Assembly: GCF_016801865.2 (NCBI RefSeq)
Contig: NC_068937.1
Span: forward strand, 66,507,665-66,571,664
From: Culex pipiens pallens
Lineage: Eukaryota > Arthropoda > Insecta > Diptera > Culicidae
Direction of reading: 5' to 3'
Length of the DNA: 64,000 bases
Under the pieces are notes generated by a model, which had not been told where the DNA came from, made no database searches, and saw nothing but the letters and a program-made list of their open reading frames with translations. A program made the position numbers and the translations under genes. Positions 29,927-38,589 of this stretch are shown piece by piece (the stretch's first letter is position 1; the number at the start of each line of letters is the position of its first letter).

Positions 29927-31269
29927 TTTTTTTTTTTTTTTTTTTGCGGAACGAGGTGGGATAGCCAGGATCAAGTCAGTCCAAGTCCGGTTGTGTAAAG
30001 GAACGGTAATGGTCGTGTCAATCACATGCGGATCGCTCGCACTCCATGGGAGCGGGGATTGAGGACATGATTGGGTAGGTTAAAATGAGATTGTGTTTGT
30101 GAGAGTATGTAATTGTGTTATGGTGTAAATAAGCTAAATCGAAACTTCGTGCTCAATCGCCGCCCCCAATGTTCATTAAAAACCCCGTTCGCACGAGCTT
30201 CCCAAAATCAGCGCTATAGGTTTCAACTGTCGAGACTGTTAAACCCCACAGAACTGACTCCAAGGAACCCTAGCGAACGGAGTACACTATCCACGCACAA
30301 ATGGACCTTTACTAACCGATCATTAAACCATCCCAACAAACGCAAAATTATCAAAATGAATTTATATGTTGAGGTTTACAATCAATCAACGAAAGTAATT
30401 AATTCCCAGAAGCAAAGAAAACAACAGAAAACAATGTTTAACAGCTTAGCAGGCCCTCGTCTTGTCACGTCCGTCATAAGTCTTGTTTGCTGAAAGTTTA
30501 AATGGTTAGTGTTGTAGTTAATCGTATTCAACATGACCATAATAGGCAGGCCTGTAATACGATTACCTTAATGATTTGTTACTTAGCTTTTAAGAGGACG
30601 ACCCCGCAACCGCCGTCAGAATTTCTGAGGAACGAAGAACTCATTAGGAAGAATAAACCCTACAAATCTTCTATAAATAATAACAAAAATAAAACTGAAG
30701 CTCATGGTCAAAATAAGTGTGCCTAAACCTAAATGCACTTCTAAATTTCTAAATGGTCTAGCTTAATTCCGCTTAACACCTAACATTTCTAAATTGTCTG
30801 TTGAACAAGCAAAATGCTTAGGTAACAACAGAAAGTATTTTTTAAAACCTATTATATAAAGTTATGTGGAGATAACAAACAGATAAATATTGTAATGTTG
30901 AAAATAATTAATTCTTAATACTCTAATCATTGCTTTCAAAATTGTATGGCAAACAGTAATTAGACCCTACAATGCCTAGAAGAGGCCTCGGTTTCTGTTG
31001 TTGTGAGTAGACGCTGGTTTCAGAGTTCATTTTTCAATTTAAAAGGGGTGGGAGACGACTAATTTGCTTCATGAACTCCTAATCGACCCTGAGATCACCT
31101 CTTGTGTTTGTCCACTGATCGCTCCTAGCTAGGTGTTACCTAGACACAGTGTTAGAGGCCCGCTTCGCATGGCAAAAATGTTGGCTGGGGGGAGGGTGAT
31201 ATTATCCAATGAATTTTATTTTTAAGCCAACATTGCTAACGGCGTTGAGATCTCTACTCATGCCCAGGG
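29927..31269 (-). mobile_element. Poly(A) retroelement, minus strand, exact 20-bp target duplication
   Basis: TAAAGGCAAAGTATAACAAG at 29907-29926 recurs at 31270-31289. The T run at 29927-29944 is the poly(A) tail; the 5' end at the right begins CCCTGGGCATGAGTAGAG on the minus strand. The opening CCCTGGGC and the block GACGGACGTGACAAGACGAGGG are shared with the host copy II family, so this is a related subfamily member inserted in its own relative. The small plus-strand ORFs (30113-30493, 30502-30726) lack recognisable domains and I do not call them genes. Confidence 0.8.
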
Positions 31270-31747
31270 TAAAGGCAAAGTATAACAAGTTGATATTTAT
31301 AGTAAAAATCCTAAATTCTACAAAAACTAAATTTAAAAAACTAAATAAAAAAAAAATAATAAAATAAAAAACCCGCATCTTAACCTGACACCCACATTAA
31401 GATAGGGAAAAATCACATATGTAGCGGTTCATTGTACAAATGTGATATTTCCACTATCGGAGAACCTCCTTGTCTCGATGACAGCTTACCGGCCATCCAT
31501 TAAGCCCTGAGACTGCGCCAAAGTGGGTTCTCGCAGCATGAAGTGGTGTCCATGTGTAAAAATGGAAGCTTCAGCAATATACTGAACACTTCGATTTTAA
31601 TTCCACATCGAATCAAATCATACTCTTTGCCAAACAAGCATCAAACCTATGACACTCATTATAACAAAGCCCAGGGGAGTTCAAATTAACAAAAAGAATG
31701 TTGAAATAAAATCAGATGGACCGTCAAAAATAGAGAAAAGTTGGGAT

Positions 31748-33377
31748 TCGCAATTCGCAATTCGCAATTTTCAGTGTAAGAACGGGCCTTGACCGATCTT
31801 ATGCACCAGGTTCCCGACGAACACGCACTGCCCTTACACCTACATCTCACCCTTGCTCTGAGTCAGTACGAGCAGCACGCTAGAACACGCTTTGAGTGTT
31901 CGTGCCAGGCATGCACACCTTCTTTTCCGGTTACGCATTTTAACTCGGCCGGGGGTGGTACATTACGTAGGGTTTGATGTAAGTATAAGCGCCTAATTAT
32001 TTATAGTGTGCGTATCAATTTTCATTAAAGCAAAAACTGTTTTATTTTAGTTTGAATTCAAAAACTAATTGTTATTTTACTGTGTATTGTTTTCTCCTGA
32101 AATATTCCGTAATGTTAAGTCGTGTTTATCTGTTGCTATTTCTTTTGTCGCGGTGTTTTGTTACAATATTTTGGTCCTAAGCATTTTAGAAAAGTTTTTC
32201 AAAAGTACAATAGTAATATTTGTGTTAATCCTTTAATCATTCCATAAATTGAGTAAGGGCTCGAACCTCACTTGCTTAAGAAAAAGGTGAAGTTTCGAAA
32301 CAATGAACAGTGAAGGAAATATACTATGTAAAGAATCAATAGTAAAAGAAAGATAGTAATTTATGACGTAGATAAAGAAATTAACGAAAAACGAAGTTGA
32401 CTTTATAGCTGTCGGCCACCATTACTAGTACCAACCACTAGTGTCTTCCTTTTTATCTACAAGGACTTCGCCGCCCTGGGCTCCTAAGTGTATGAAAGTA
32501 TGGCACGGAGCGACGGCGCCGAATACCCATATTTACACAAAGAATTTTAGAGCGCCCGCCGTGGGATTCGAACCGGCGACCTCTGGATTGTGAGTCCAGT
32601 GCGCGGTCCGATTGATCCACACGGGCGGGACAAAGAAATTAACAATAGTTAATAAATAGAGGTAACAAACAAGCTTAGATTGTATTGAGGGCAATTTACA
32701 GGGAAGATGAGAAATTATTCAAATAGATAAATAAAGAAAAGGCACATGATAAACAAAATTAACATCGCTGCCAAATTGAGGGAAAGCAGACAGTTTGTTA
32801 CAGCAGAATCAATTGGTAAAATAGAGTGGAAAAGCGTTGAGAAATAAGAGAATCAAATAAGTAAAATCGAAATCGAAATCAAATGGAGGATAGTAAACAG
32901 AAGCCGTTTAAGAAAATCAGTGAAACAAAATAAACAGAAGATAGGTGTTAGCTGAAATGGAAAGAAGAGAAACCCCGTTCTGCGATGCTCAGGTACATCC
33001 ACAGCAGTTGACTCAACATACTGCGAATCAAAACAATACCGTCTACAATCACAAATTACTTCCCTTTCCCACATTGACGCGCCCCTTTCTTTTAGCCGTC
33101 TCGACTCTGACCCGCGGTGGTCAAAGGTTTACGATCCGTTTCCACAGGCCACCAGCTAGGTCATCATGAAAACCAAGCCAACGTGGAGGTAAGAAAATAG
33201 GACACTCGCAAGGAACCAGAGCTATACTGTTCTGATCAAGATAATTCGGATGATCTAACAGAACTACGGATGTAGTTAGTTACGCTCCTTCCAGGATGTT
33301 CCTTACGTGGACGTCAACCGAAGAGCACGCAACAAGGTCAGTGCCATTGCATGCTCTTAGGTATCAATCCTTGGCCC

Positions 33378-33438
<61 letters not shown>
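31748..33438 (+). mobile_element. Poly(A)-tailed retro-insertion with 57-A tail and 15-bp target duplication
   Basis: GAGAAAAGTTGGGAT at 31733-31747 and 33439-33453 flanks the insert; 33380-33436 is an uninterrupted run of 57 A. The 5' end has a short TCGCAAT repeat and a GC-rich block (AGTGTTCGTGCCAGGCATGC near 31896). A SINE sits inside (32386-32631). No reverse transcriptase or ORF of note: frames at 31789-31977 and 32945-33169 have no recognised domain. It could be an unclassified nonautonomous LINE/SINE derivative or a retrocopy of a non-coding transcript. The long pure A tail suggests a recent event. Confidence 0.75.
32386..32631 (-). mobile_element. tRNA-headed SINE with 12-bp target duplication
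   Basis: AAAGAAATTAAC flanks it (about 32374-32385 and 32632-32643). Same family as 16499-16736 and 22350-22580; the head reads GTGTGGATCAATCGG ... TGGACTCACAATCCA ... GGTTCGAATCCC on the minus strand and the 3' end has GGCCGACAGCTATAAAGTCA. Nested in the 57-A insertion. Confidence 0.8.
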
Positions 33439-33440
<2 letters not shown>

Positions 33441-33453
33441 GAAAAGTTGGGAT

Positions 33454-33905
33454 AAAGAGAAATGGAAAAAAGAAAGCATCGAAATATGAAATTTGAAGAA
33501 CTAAATAAATCTTCTACAGCAGGAGGAATACATAGAGAGATTGACACCCAGTGAGCCGACTGTAAATAATAAAGGCAACTAAAGTCACATACCTGATGAT
33601 GGGTAATACCTTGGGTAATACCCATCTTACCGCTCACTAGAAAAAGGTACTTTTTGCGGGAGCTGCAATTACTTGATGGCCTACATGCCTTGGCGATCCC
33701 CAAGTTGAAGTTTCAATCGCTTACAGCCGCATCCGGAGCATCACGCAGACGCCGTAGTTTCTAATCGTCCTTTTAGTGTTCGTCTTCCTTCCTTGTGGTT
33801 TAAGCTGCTTTCTTTGGTGGTTCTTGTTTTATATTTTGACCATTGATCTGGAAATGATTAGAAAAGAACAAAAAAAAAAGACAGCCAGCAGTATCTTCCG
33901 AAAAT
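33454..33905. other. Remainder of older sequence around the 57-A insertion
   Basis: Mixed composition. On the minus strand CAG|GTATGTGA occurs at about 33590, which would fit a splice donor, but the ORF upstream of it has no recognisable coding character. Otherwise nothing identified. Confidence 0.35.
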
Positions 33906-34917
33906 AGACTAACATTTTTTTTTTTTGTGAGGGTGGTCCAGCCGCACATTGTTGATGTTGAAACCTCTAAACTGGGCCCTCGTCCTGTCACGTCCGTCAG
34001 TAGTCTTGTCGTACATTACAACTAGAATCAGATCTGCCAATGAATTAGTACACTTCGACCAAATAAACACTGACGCTGTATGGATCTGACTCTAGAATAA
34101 ATGCACAGTTGTGTGTTATTCATAAGTCCAACTTATTCAATTATTCATTTAAGTCCAAATATTCATTTGCTAACTACTTTGGATTGAAAATCTAAATTTT
34201 AATCTAAAATCCTCTAAACTTAATGTTCAAAACTAAACGTTCCTTTAACTGTTGTAGTACTACTTCTATCAAAAAAACAATGAAAATTTGTGAACTGATA
34301 TACAAATATGATAGAAATCGCGATTTGAAAAAGAAATGACCATTTACGTCAAAAGATCCGTAGTTTCTCGATTCGCAACAATGGTCAATACAACCATAAT
34401 CCGAAAACCGTTAGTTCAACAGATCAACGAATTTTGTCCGATATCATTACATTATTGATTGATCGAGACTCTATGGACAATTTGACATAAAAGAATGCCT
34501 AGTATTCTACATCAATCAAAGTTTATTGACAGCATTACTCTAACTTAACAATTGCAACTAAATTTATCATCAAATAGATTTGGAAAGCATACAGATTTAT
34601 TTTAAATGTTAATGCTAAGCAAAAAATCAATTGTACTGTCCTAAAGTCCCACCTAAATCCCACATCGTGATAGTGAAAAAGTCACAGAAGCAGCGGTGTC
34701 TTGTGCAATTGTGATATTTTCACTATAGGAGAACTACCTAGTTCACGAAGACAGCTTATCGGTCAACACTTAAGCCCTGGGGCTGCGGCAAAGCGAGTTC
34801 TCGTAGCATGAAGTGGTGTCCATAGTGCTTATAAAAAAGAATGTATACCAAAATTTTAACTAATGCACTAGGATCAAATCATGCCCCTTGACTTTACAAG
34901 GCCCAGGGAATTGAAAT
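33906..34917 (-). mobile_element. Poly(A)-type retroelement family, copy III (diverged)
   Basis: T run at about 33915-33926, then GTGAGGGTGGTCCAGCCGCA and the same block order as copy I, ending AAGGCCCAGGGAA. Similarity to copies I and II is strong at the left (to about 34110) and drops to visibly diverged blocks at the right (AGCGGTGTCTTGTGCAATTG against GCGGTTCATTGTACAAATG). It is uninterrupted, about 1.0 kb, and gives the best view of the element's true length. Confidence 0.65.
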
Positions 34918-35745
34918 TGTCCAAAATTCGTAAAAAAAATCTCGACCCGTGATCCAAAAATGCATTACTCTTAAATAAGAAAAAAAAATCAAATGTTATT
35001 TATATTTTAAAATTTTCTAGAAATGTTGTGTGCTAAAACGTTAAATTGTATGTACTAATAATTTAATCAATTAAAACAATATTGAAGTTACAATACTTCT
35101 CATCTTTTCCCACCGTAAGAAACATAACGCGTTGCTCAGCGCCTTTGGTGTCCAGCGCGTTTGGATATTTCAAAATCGATCGGCCAATCTGTTTGACTTG
35201 ACAATCTGTACCATCGACCAACCGGTGGCACGCGCCATAAGGCTGCCAAGATCCAGTCGACCTTCAGGATCCGGGAAAACTAATCTTATCGTCCCTAAGC
35301 GGAAAGACTTTTAGGCTAGCTTTCGTCACCAAGCCTACGGAATATAACGGACTATTTTTTTTATCAGGAATCTAGTGTACGCGGTTTCGGGATTATAATC
35401 AAATCTAATCTAATCGAACATAAGAGAAGTCAGTCTTCCAGGAAAAACTTGTGGTTGGATTACGCCTCAAGTTTGTTATGATTTTTTTTTCGCAAGCTAG
35501 CTAATTATAGAAAACCACAATGTAAAAACCATTTAAATTCAAAACTTCTTACCAAAATCCGATAAAAATATTTCCAGAGTTTTTTTTGAAAAGGTCCTAT
35601 AATCTATTTTTTTTCATAAAATTATTTTTATTACGTCCTTTTCGGTACTGGGACCTGGTTAGGACCGAGTCGGCTTTTGTAATTACATTTGACTTAATAA
35701 TTACAGAGGATCTTGTGAAGGTCCTATAACCTAATGTCTTTCATA
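34918..35745. other. Spacer with a LINE/SINE tail fragment
   Basis: 35090-35390 is GC-richer with an ORF (35132-35314) lacking recognisable domains. 35395-35490 (AATCTAATCTAATCGAAC ... GATTACGCCTCAAGTT) matches the tail region of the element at 28922-29020 and is a minus-strand retroelement tail. The rest is AT-rich; TTTTGAAAAGGTCCTATAAT at 35584 is a terminal-motif relic of the GAAAAGGTC family. Confidence 0.45.
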
Positions 35746-35756
35746 TGTTTATACTG

Positions 35757-36311
35757 CCGTTCTACGCATAATTGTCCTATGTCAGTTTTTGACGATTTTG
35801 ACTTTATGCCATTATTAAGTTTAGTCTGATGTGTACTTTAGAAAAACACATAAAATCGGGTACTTTGTTCGGAAACTCATAAAAAACGACACCAAGTCTG
35901 TTTGTCCCATCGTTGAACTTCTACGCATAATTGTCCCACTAAGTATTTTCTTACACGGAATCATTAGTTTTACTAAGCATAATGCTTTGTTTACCTGTTG
36001 TATAGCAAGAGGATCACAAATAAGGGTGATAAACTGCTAACTGGGGCGATTAGGGACACATAGGGCGAATAGGAACCCACGGGACAATTATGCGTAGAAA
36101 CACAGAAATCCGTCGAATAATTTCAATCGCATTTTTCTCTGTTGCACTTTTTTGAACATGGGACAATTCCAGAGCAACATTTGAAAGGGGCGGTACGACA
36201 TTGCTCTTACGGCCTTTCATTACACGCGTTTAAATGGGACGAAAGGCCGTAAGAGCAATGTCGTACCGCCCCTTTCAAATGTTGCTCCAGAATTATGCGT
36301 AGAACGGCAGT
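35757..36311. mobile_element. ~555-bp MITE with TA target and a 116-bp internal hairpin
   Basis: Ends CTGCCGTTCTACGCATAATT (35757) and its inverted copy ending ATTATGCGTAGAACGGCAG (36311), both bordered by TA, as for Tc1/mariner-type elements. The motif CGCATAATTGTCC recurs internally in both orientations (about 35768, 35925, 36081). 36172-36218 and 36241-36287 are a perfect 47-bp inverted repeat with a 22-bp loop. No transposase. It lies in dynamin intron 1. Confidence 0.75.
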
Positions 36312-36571
36312 ATAGGACCTACTCAAAAAAAAAAAAAAAATCTTGATTTGCAGACACAGGCGCTTTGGTCCAGACACCGTTAAAACGGCATTATAAAGTT
36401 TCATATGCCCTTTTCATATGTTAGGCTACATTTTGTTTGGTCACTCTAATGGCCAAACAAAAAATACGGGTCTGATTATTTCGGCCAGGGAACCCCCAGA
36501 AACGTTTTGAGCCCAATCCGAGCACTTTTGTTTTTTTCCATGCTGTTTTCGTGGGGAATTGATGTATAATG
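36312..36571. other. Intron sequence, nothing recognised
   Basis: Includes a 16-A run near 36327 and AT-rich sequence; no gene or element identified. Confidence 0.4.
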
Positions 36572-36756
36572 TGTGAAGAAAATATGATGTTTTATGAGTA
36601 GCCTCTTTTCCTCAAATTTTATATAAGATCAAAAAATATATACATACAGAAAAAAATATATATTATATATTTTTTTTTCTGTATGTATATATTTTTTGAT
36701 CTTATATAAAATTTGAGGAAAAGAGGCTACTCATAAAACGTCATATTTTCTTCACA
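36572..36756. mobile_element. 185-bp near-perfect palindrome (hairpin MITE)
   Basis: Left arm TGTGAAGAAAATATGA ... AGTAGCCTCTTTTCCTCAAA folds onto the right arm, centre near 36664 (ATATATTATATAT). Only one mismatch is visible outside the centre. It lies about 170 bp from the dynamin splice donor, inside intron 1. If transcribed on the minus strand the intron would contain a ~90-bp double-stranded stem. Confidence 0.8.
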
Positions 36757-36921
36757 AATTAAACAAAACATTGTAGCTGATGTGATTACGAACTACAATG
36801 ACATGTCACCAAAATCAAGATATCAATCATCATAAACATAAACAGAATTTTGTTTTTGTTTAGCATTTGAAAATGTCAGCAAAATCTTCAGACTTAATTG
36901 GTCATTGCTTATCTATAAGTT

Positions 36922-36927
36922 ACTCAC
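36922..36927 (-). promoter_or_regulatory. Dynamin intron 1 splice donor
   Basis: GTGAGT on the minus strand directly after the GGAAG codon fragment; it decides the exon end. Confidence 0.9.
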
Positions 36928-37073
36928 CTTCCAACAAAATTTTCCAAAACCGATGATTTACCAGCAGATTGGCCACCTACAACTGCGATTTGTGGCAAAT
37001 CCAATTGCATATGTACACCCATTTGGGTGAATGCATCCTGCAGCTTGTTAACAATCGGAATCAGTGAATCCAT
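36928..37073 (-). CDS. shi: Dynamin (shibire) first coding exon
   Basis: On the minus strand ATG at 37073-37071 opens 48 codons plus two bases that end in GGAAG|GTGAGT, a consensus splice donor (intron starts at 36927). The product begins MDSLIPIVNKLQDAFTQMGV and continues through QLDLPQIAVVGGQSAGKSS with the dynamin-type P-loop, ending VLENFVG. This is the start of the dynamin GTPase domain; the protein is a large GTPase that scissions endocytic vesicles at the plasma membrane and drives synaptic vesicle recycling. Length and exon end fit the known N-terminus of insect dynamins. The next exon should encode the continuation of the GTPase domain; I did not find it at lower coordinates in this window. 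Upstream sequence holds hairpin elements and a copia insertion beginning ~1.4 kb away. Confidence 0.93.
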
Positions 37074-37309
37074 GTTTTACAACGTAGATAGATTTAAATA
37101 ACTAAATTTAAAAGTTTTAATTTATTAATTGTCTAGTTTACTATGTGCACATTTGATTCTTCTATTTAAATTAACATTCGCCAAATTTCTACACTGATGA
37201 GCCTAATATTATTGATTTGCAAGAAGCGTATATGTAAAGGTAAAGTTTTACACTGAGAACCAGCATTCATCATTGCTCAGTTTACTTTTACACAACCGCG
37301 GTATAATCC
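37074..37309 (-). other. Upstream of the dynamin start (5' UTR or short upstream intron)
   Basis: AT-rich. On the minus strand TTTAAATTTAG about 35 bases before the ATG could be a splice acceptor, meaning a separate upstream untranslated exon. No TATA box or clear initiator can be assigned. Confidence 0.35.
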
Positions 37310-37446
37310 TATCGAGAAATTAAAAGTGAGAGTGTGTGCAACATGGAGTTAAACTTTCTGTGCAGTTGCTGTGAAGGTTTCCATGGTACTTCGAAAAGTT
37401 TAACTCCATGTTGCACGCACACACTCTCACTTTTAATTTCTCGATA
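37310..37446. mobile_element. 137-bp hairpin MITE upstream of dynamin
   Basis: TATCGAGAAATTAAAAGTGA ... at 37310 is inverted at the right end 37446 (TCACTTTTAATTTCTCGATA). The ~50-bp arms are near perfect around a ~37-bp loop. No coding content. Lies 240-370 bp upstream of the dynamin ATG. Confidence 0.8.
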
Positions 37447-37545
37447 CACTGAAAGAAACCAACATAGCAAAATCAAATGCTTTTTCACGTGAGTTGCTCC
37501 AAAAACCCACACAATAAAATCACATGCTTAGTAGGGTCCTAACCA

Positions 37546-37766
37546 AGGCTGTATATCATAGGTACTCGCGATCTTGCTTTGCATTAGTGTGAGTGCATGA
37601 CTCCGTGCCACTAAAACCAAAACAATAACAAACAAACAATGGGCCGTGCCAGGAAAACCAAAACAAAAACAAAGTCAGTGTCAGTGGAGTGAGAGAGTCA
37701 GAGATAACGATTTTGACAACCGCACTACTACACACTCAATCGCGAGTACCTTAGGTAGAAAGCCAT
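37546..37766. mobile_element. MITE-like element with 12-bp flanking direct repeat
   Basis: GGGTCCTAACCA occurs at 37534-37545 and 37767-37778. Between them the ends are imperfect inverted repeats sharing AGGTACTCGCGAT (left) and ATCGCGAGTACCT (right). A 12-bp duplication is long for most DNA elements. The interior is CA-rich (AAAACCAAAACAAAAAC). Confidence 0.6.
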
Positions 37767-37873
37767 GGGTCCTAACCACGGTTACGACAGGTTACGACAC
37801 GACTGCCATCCACATACAAAGCGAGTGAAGTCAAAATCGAACCAAGATCGAACCAAGTTTTTAGCGCGTGGCG

Positions 37874-38194
37874 TTTGAAAAGGTCTTATGCGCATCGGAC
37901 ATAAATTACACAAATAAAAACTTTTTTCCGTTTTTTTCTATAGAAAGATTTATGTTTAATCTCAAATTTGAACTAGGGGAACAGCATATAATTCCATCGA
38001 GAACCTAATGTCGGCATATCAGCACTTTGGTGTTCAGGTACAGCTAGTTTAAAGCTTTTTCGACCGAAATTTAGTTAGTATTCTAAAAGCGTAATTCATG
38101 TTAATACAACGGACAGGAAATATCAAACAAAATTTCATTTTGTTTCAAGGAAACTGAAGCTATTATGTATTTATTTCATACGACCTTTTCAAAA
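37874..38194. mobile_element. MITE-like element with TTTGAAAAGGTC ends
   Basis: TTTGAAAAGGTCTTATG on the left is inverted as CATACGACCTTTTCAAA on the right, one mismatch. Related single ends occur at 35584 and inside the satellite flank at 26168-26234. Interior AT-rich without ORF. Confidence 0.55.
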
Positions 38195-38430
38195 ACCATA
38201 CGTAAACAATATTGACAGCGCCTCTGGTGGGGACTTCAGGAAACTGCATGCGTGTCAAATCCCTGGTCCTAAGACCATCTTCACCGGGCGCGCGCAGTAA
38301 GGATTTGGAAGCGCTCCACTATCACTCTTCCCCACACCGGTCGCTCATAAACGCGCTCATAAAATAGCAACTTGACCCTCGGTGAACAGCGGGTGACCAA
38401 ATTTAGTCGCCCGCTAGTAGCGCGCACAAA
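38195..38430. other. GC-richer segment left of copia
   Basis: Contains CACCGGGCGCGCGCAGTAAGG and TCATAAACGCGCTCATAAAA. No repeat or ORF recognised. Its position upstream of dynamin and its CpG content make a promoter role possible but unproven. Confidence 0.3.
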
Positions 38431-38435
38431 TATTT

Positions 38436-38582
38436 TTTTAATGTCGGAGGCGTGAATAAAAACAACGTGTTGCTTTGTACAGACAACAGAACAGACTAAA
38501 TATATTTGACGTACTATATGTACACGTATAAAAGAAACCCAATCAATTGTGTAAAATCAGAACACAGAGTACACTGTTAACA
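38436..38582 (-). repeat. copia 3' LTR
   Basis: On the minus strand starts TGTTAACAGTGTACTC and ends CTCCGACATTAAAA. The TTAAAA end is kept because the target duplication TATTT abuts it on the plus strand and because the same six bases sit between CCGACA and the primer-binding site in the other LTR. With a stricter TG...CA rule the LTR would be 141 bp (38442-38582). Confidence 0.85.
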
Positions 38583-38589
38583 TCCCGCC

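Larger units (their letters stand above)
28431..31680 (-). mobile_element. Poly(A)-type retroelement family, copy II (nested insertions)
   Basis: Starts with a T run (28431-28447; poly(A) on the minus strand) and ends near CCCAGGGGA at about 31677. It carries all blocks of copy I. A ~135-bp block (28636-28774) is duplicated in tandem at 28789-28921. Two later insertions split it: a SINE-like element at 28922-29528 and a second poly(A) retroelement at 29927-31269, both with long exact target duplications. No protein-coding domain seen. Confidence 0.65.

Noticed and set aside
33296..33703. ORFs with poly-Lys or poly-Phe
   Set aside because: They read through the 57-A tail of a retro-insertion.
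35132..35314. 60-codon ORF as a host exon
   Set aside because: No splice signals in register and no recognisable domain; lies beside retroelement tail sequence.
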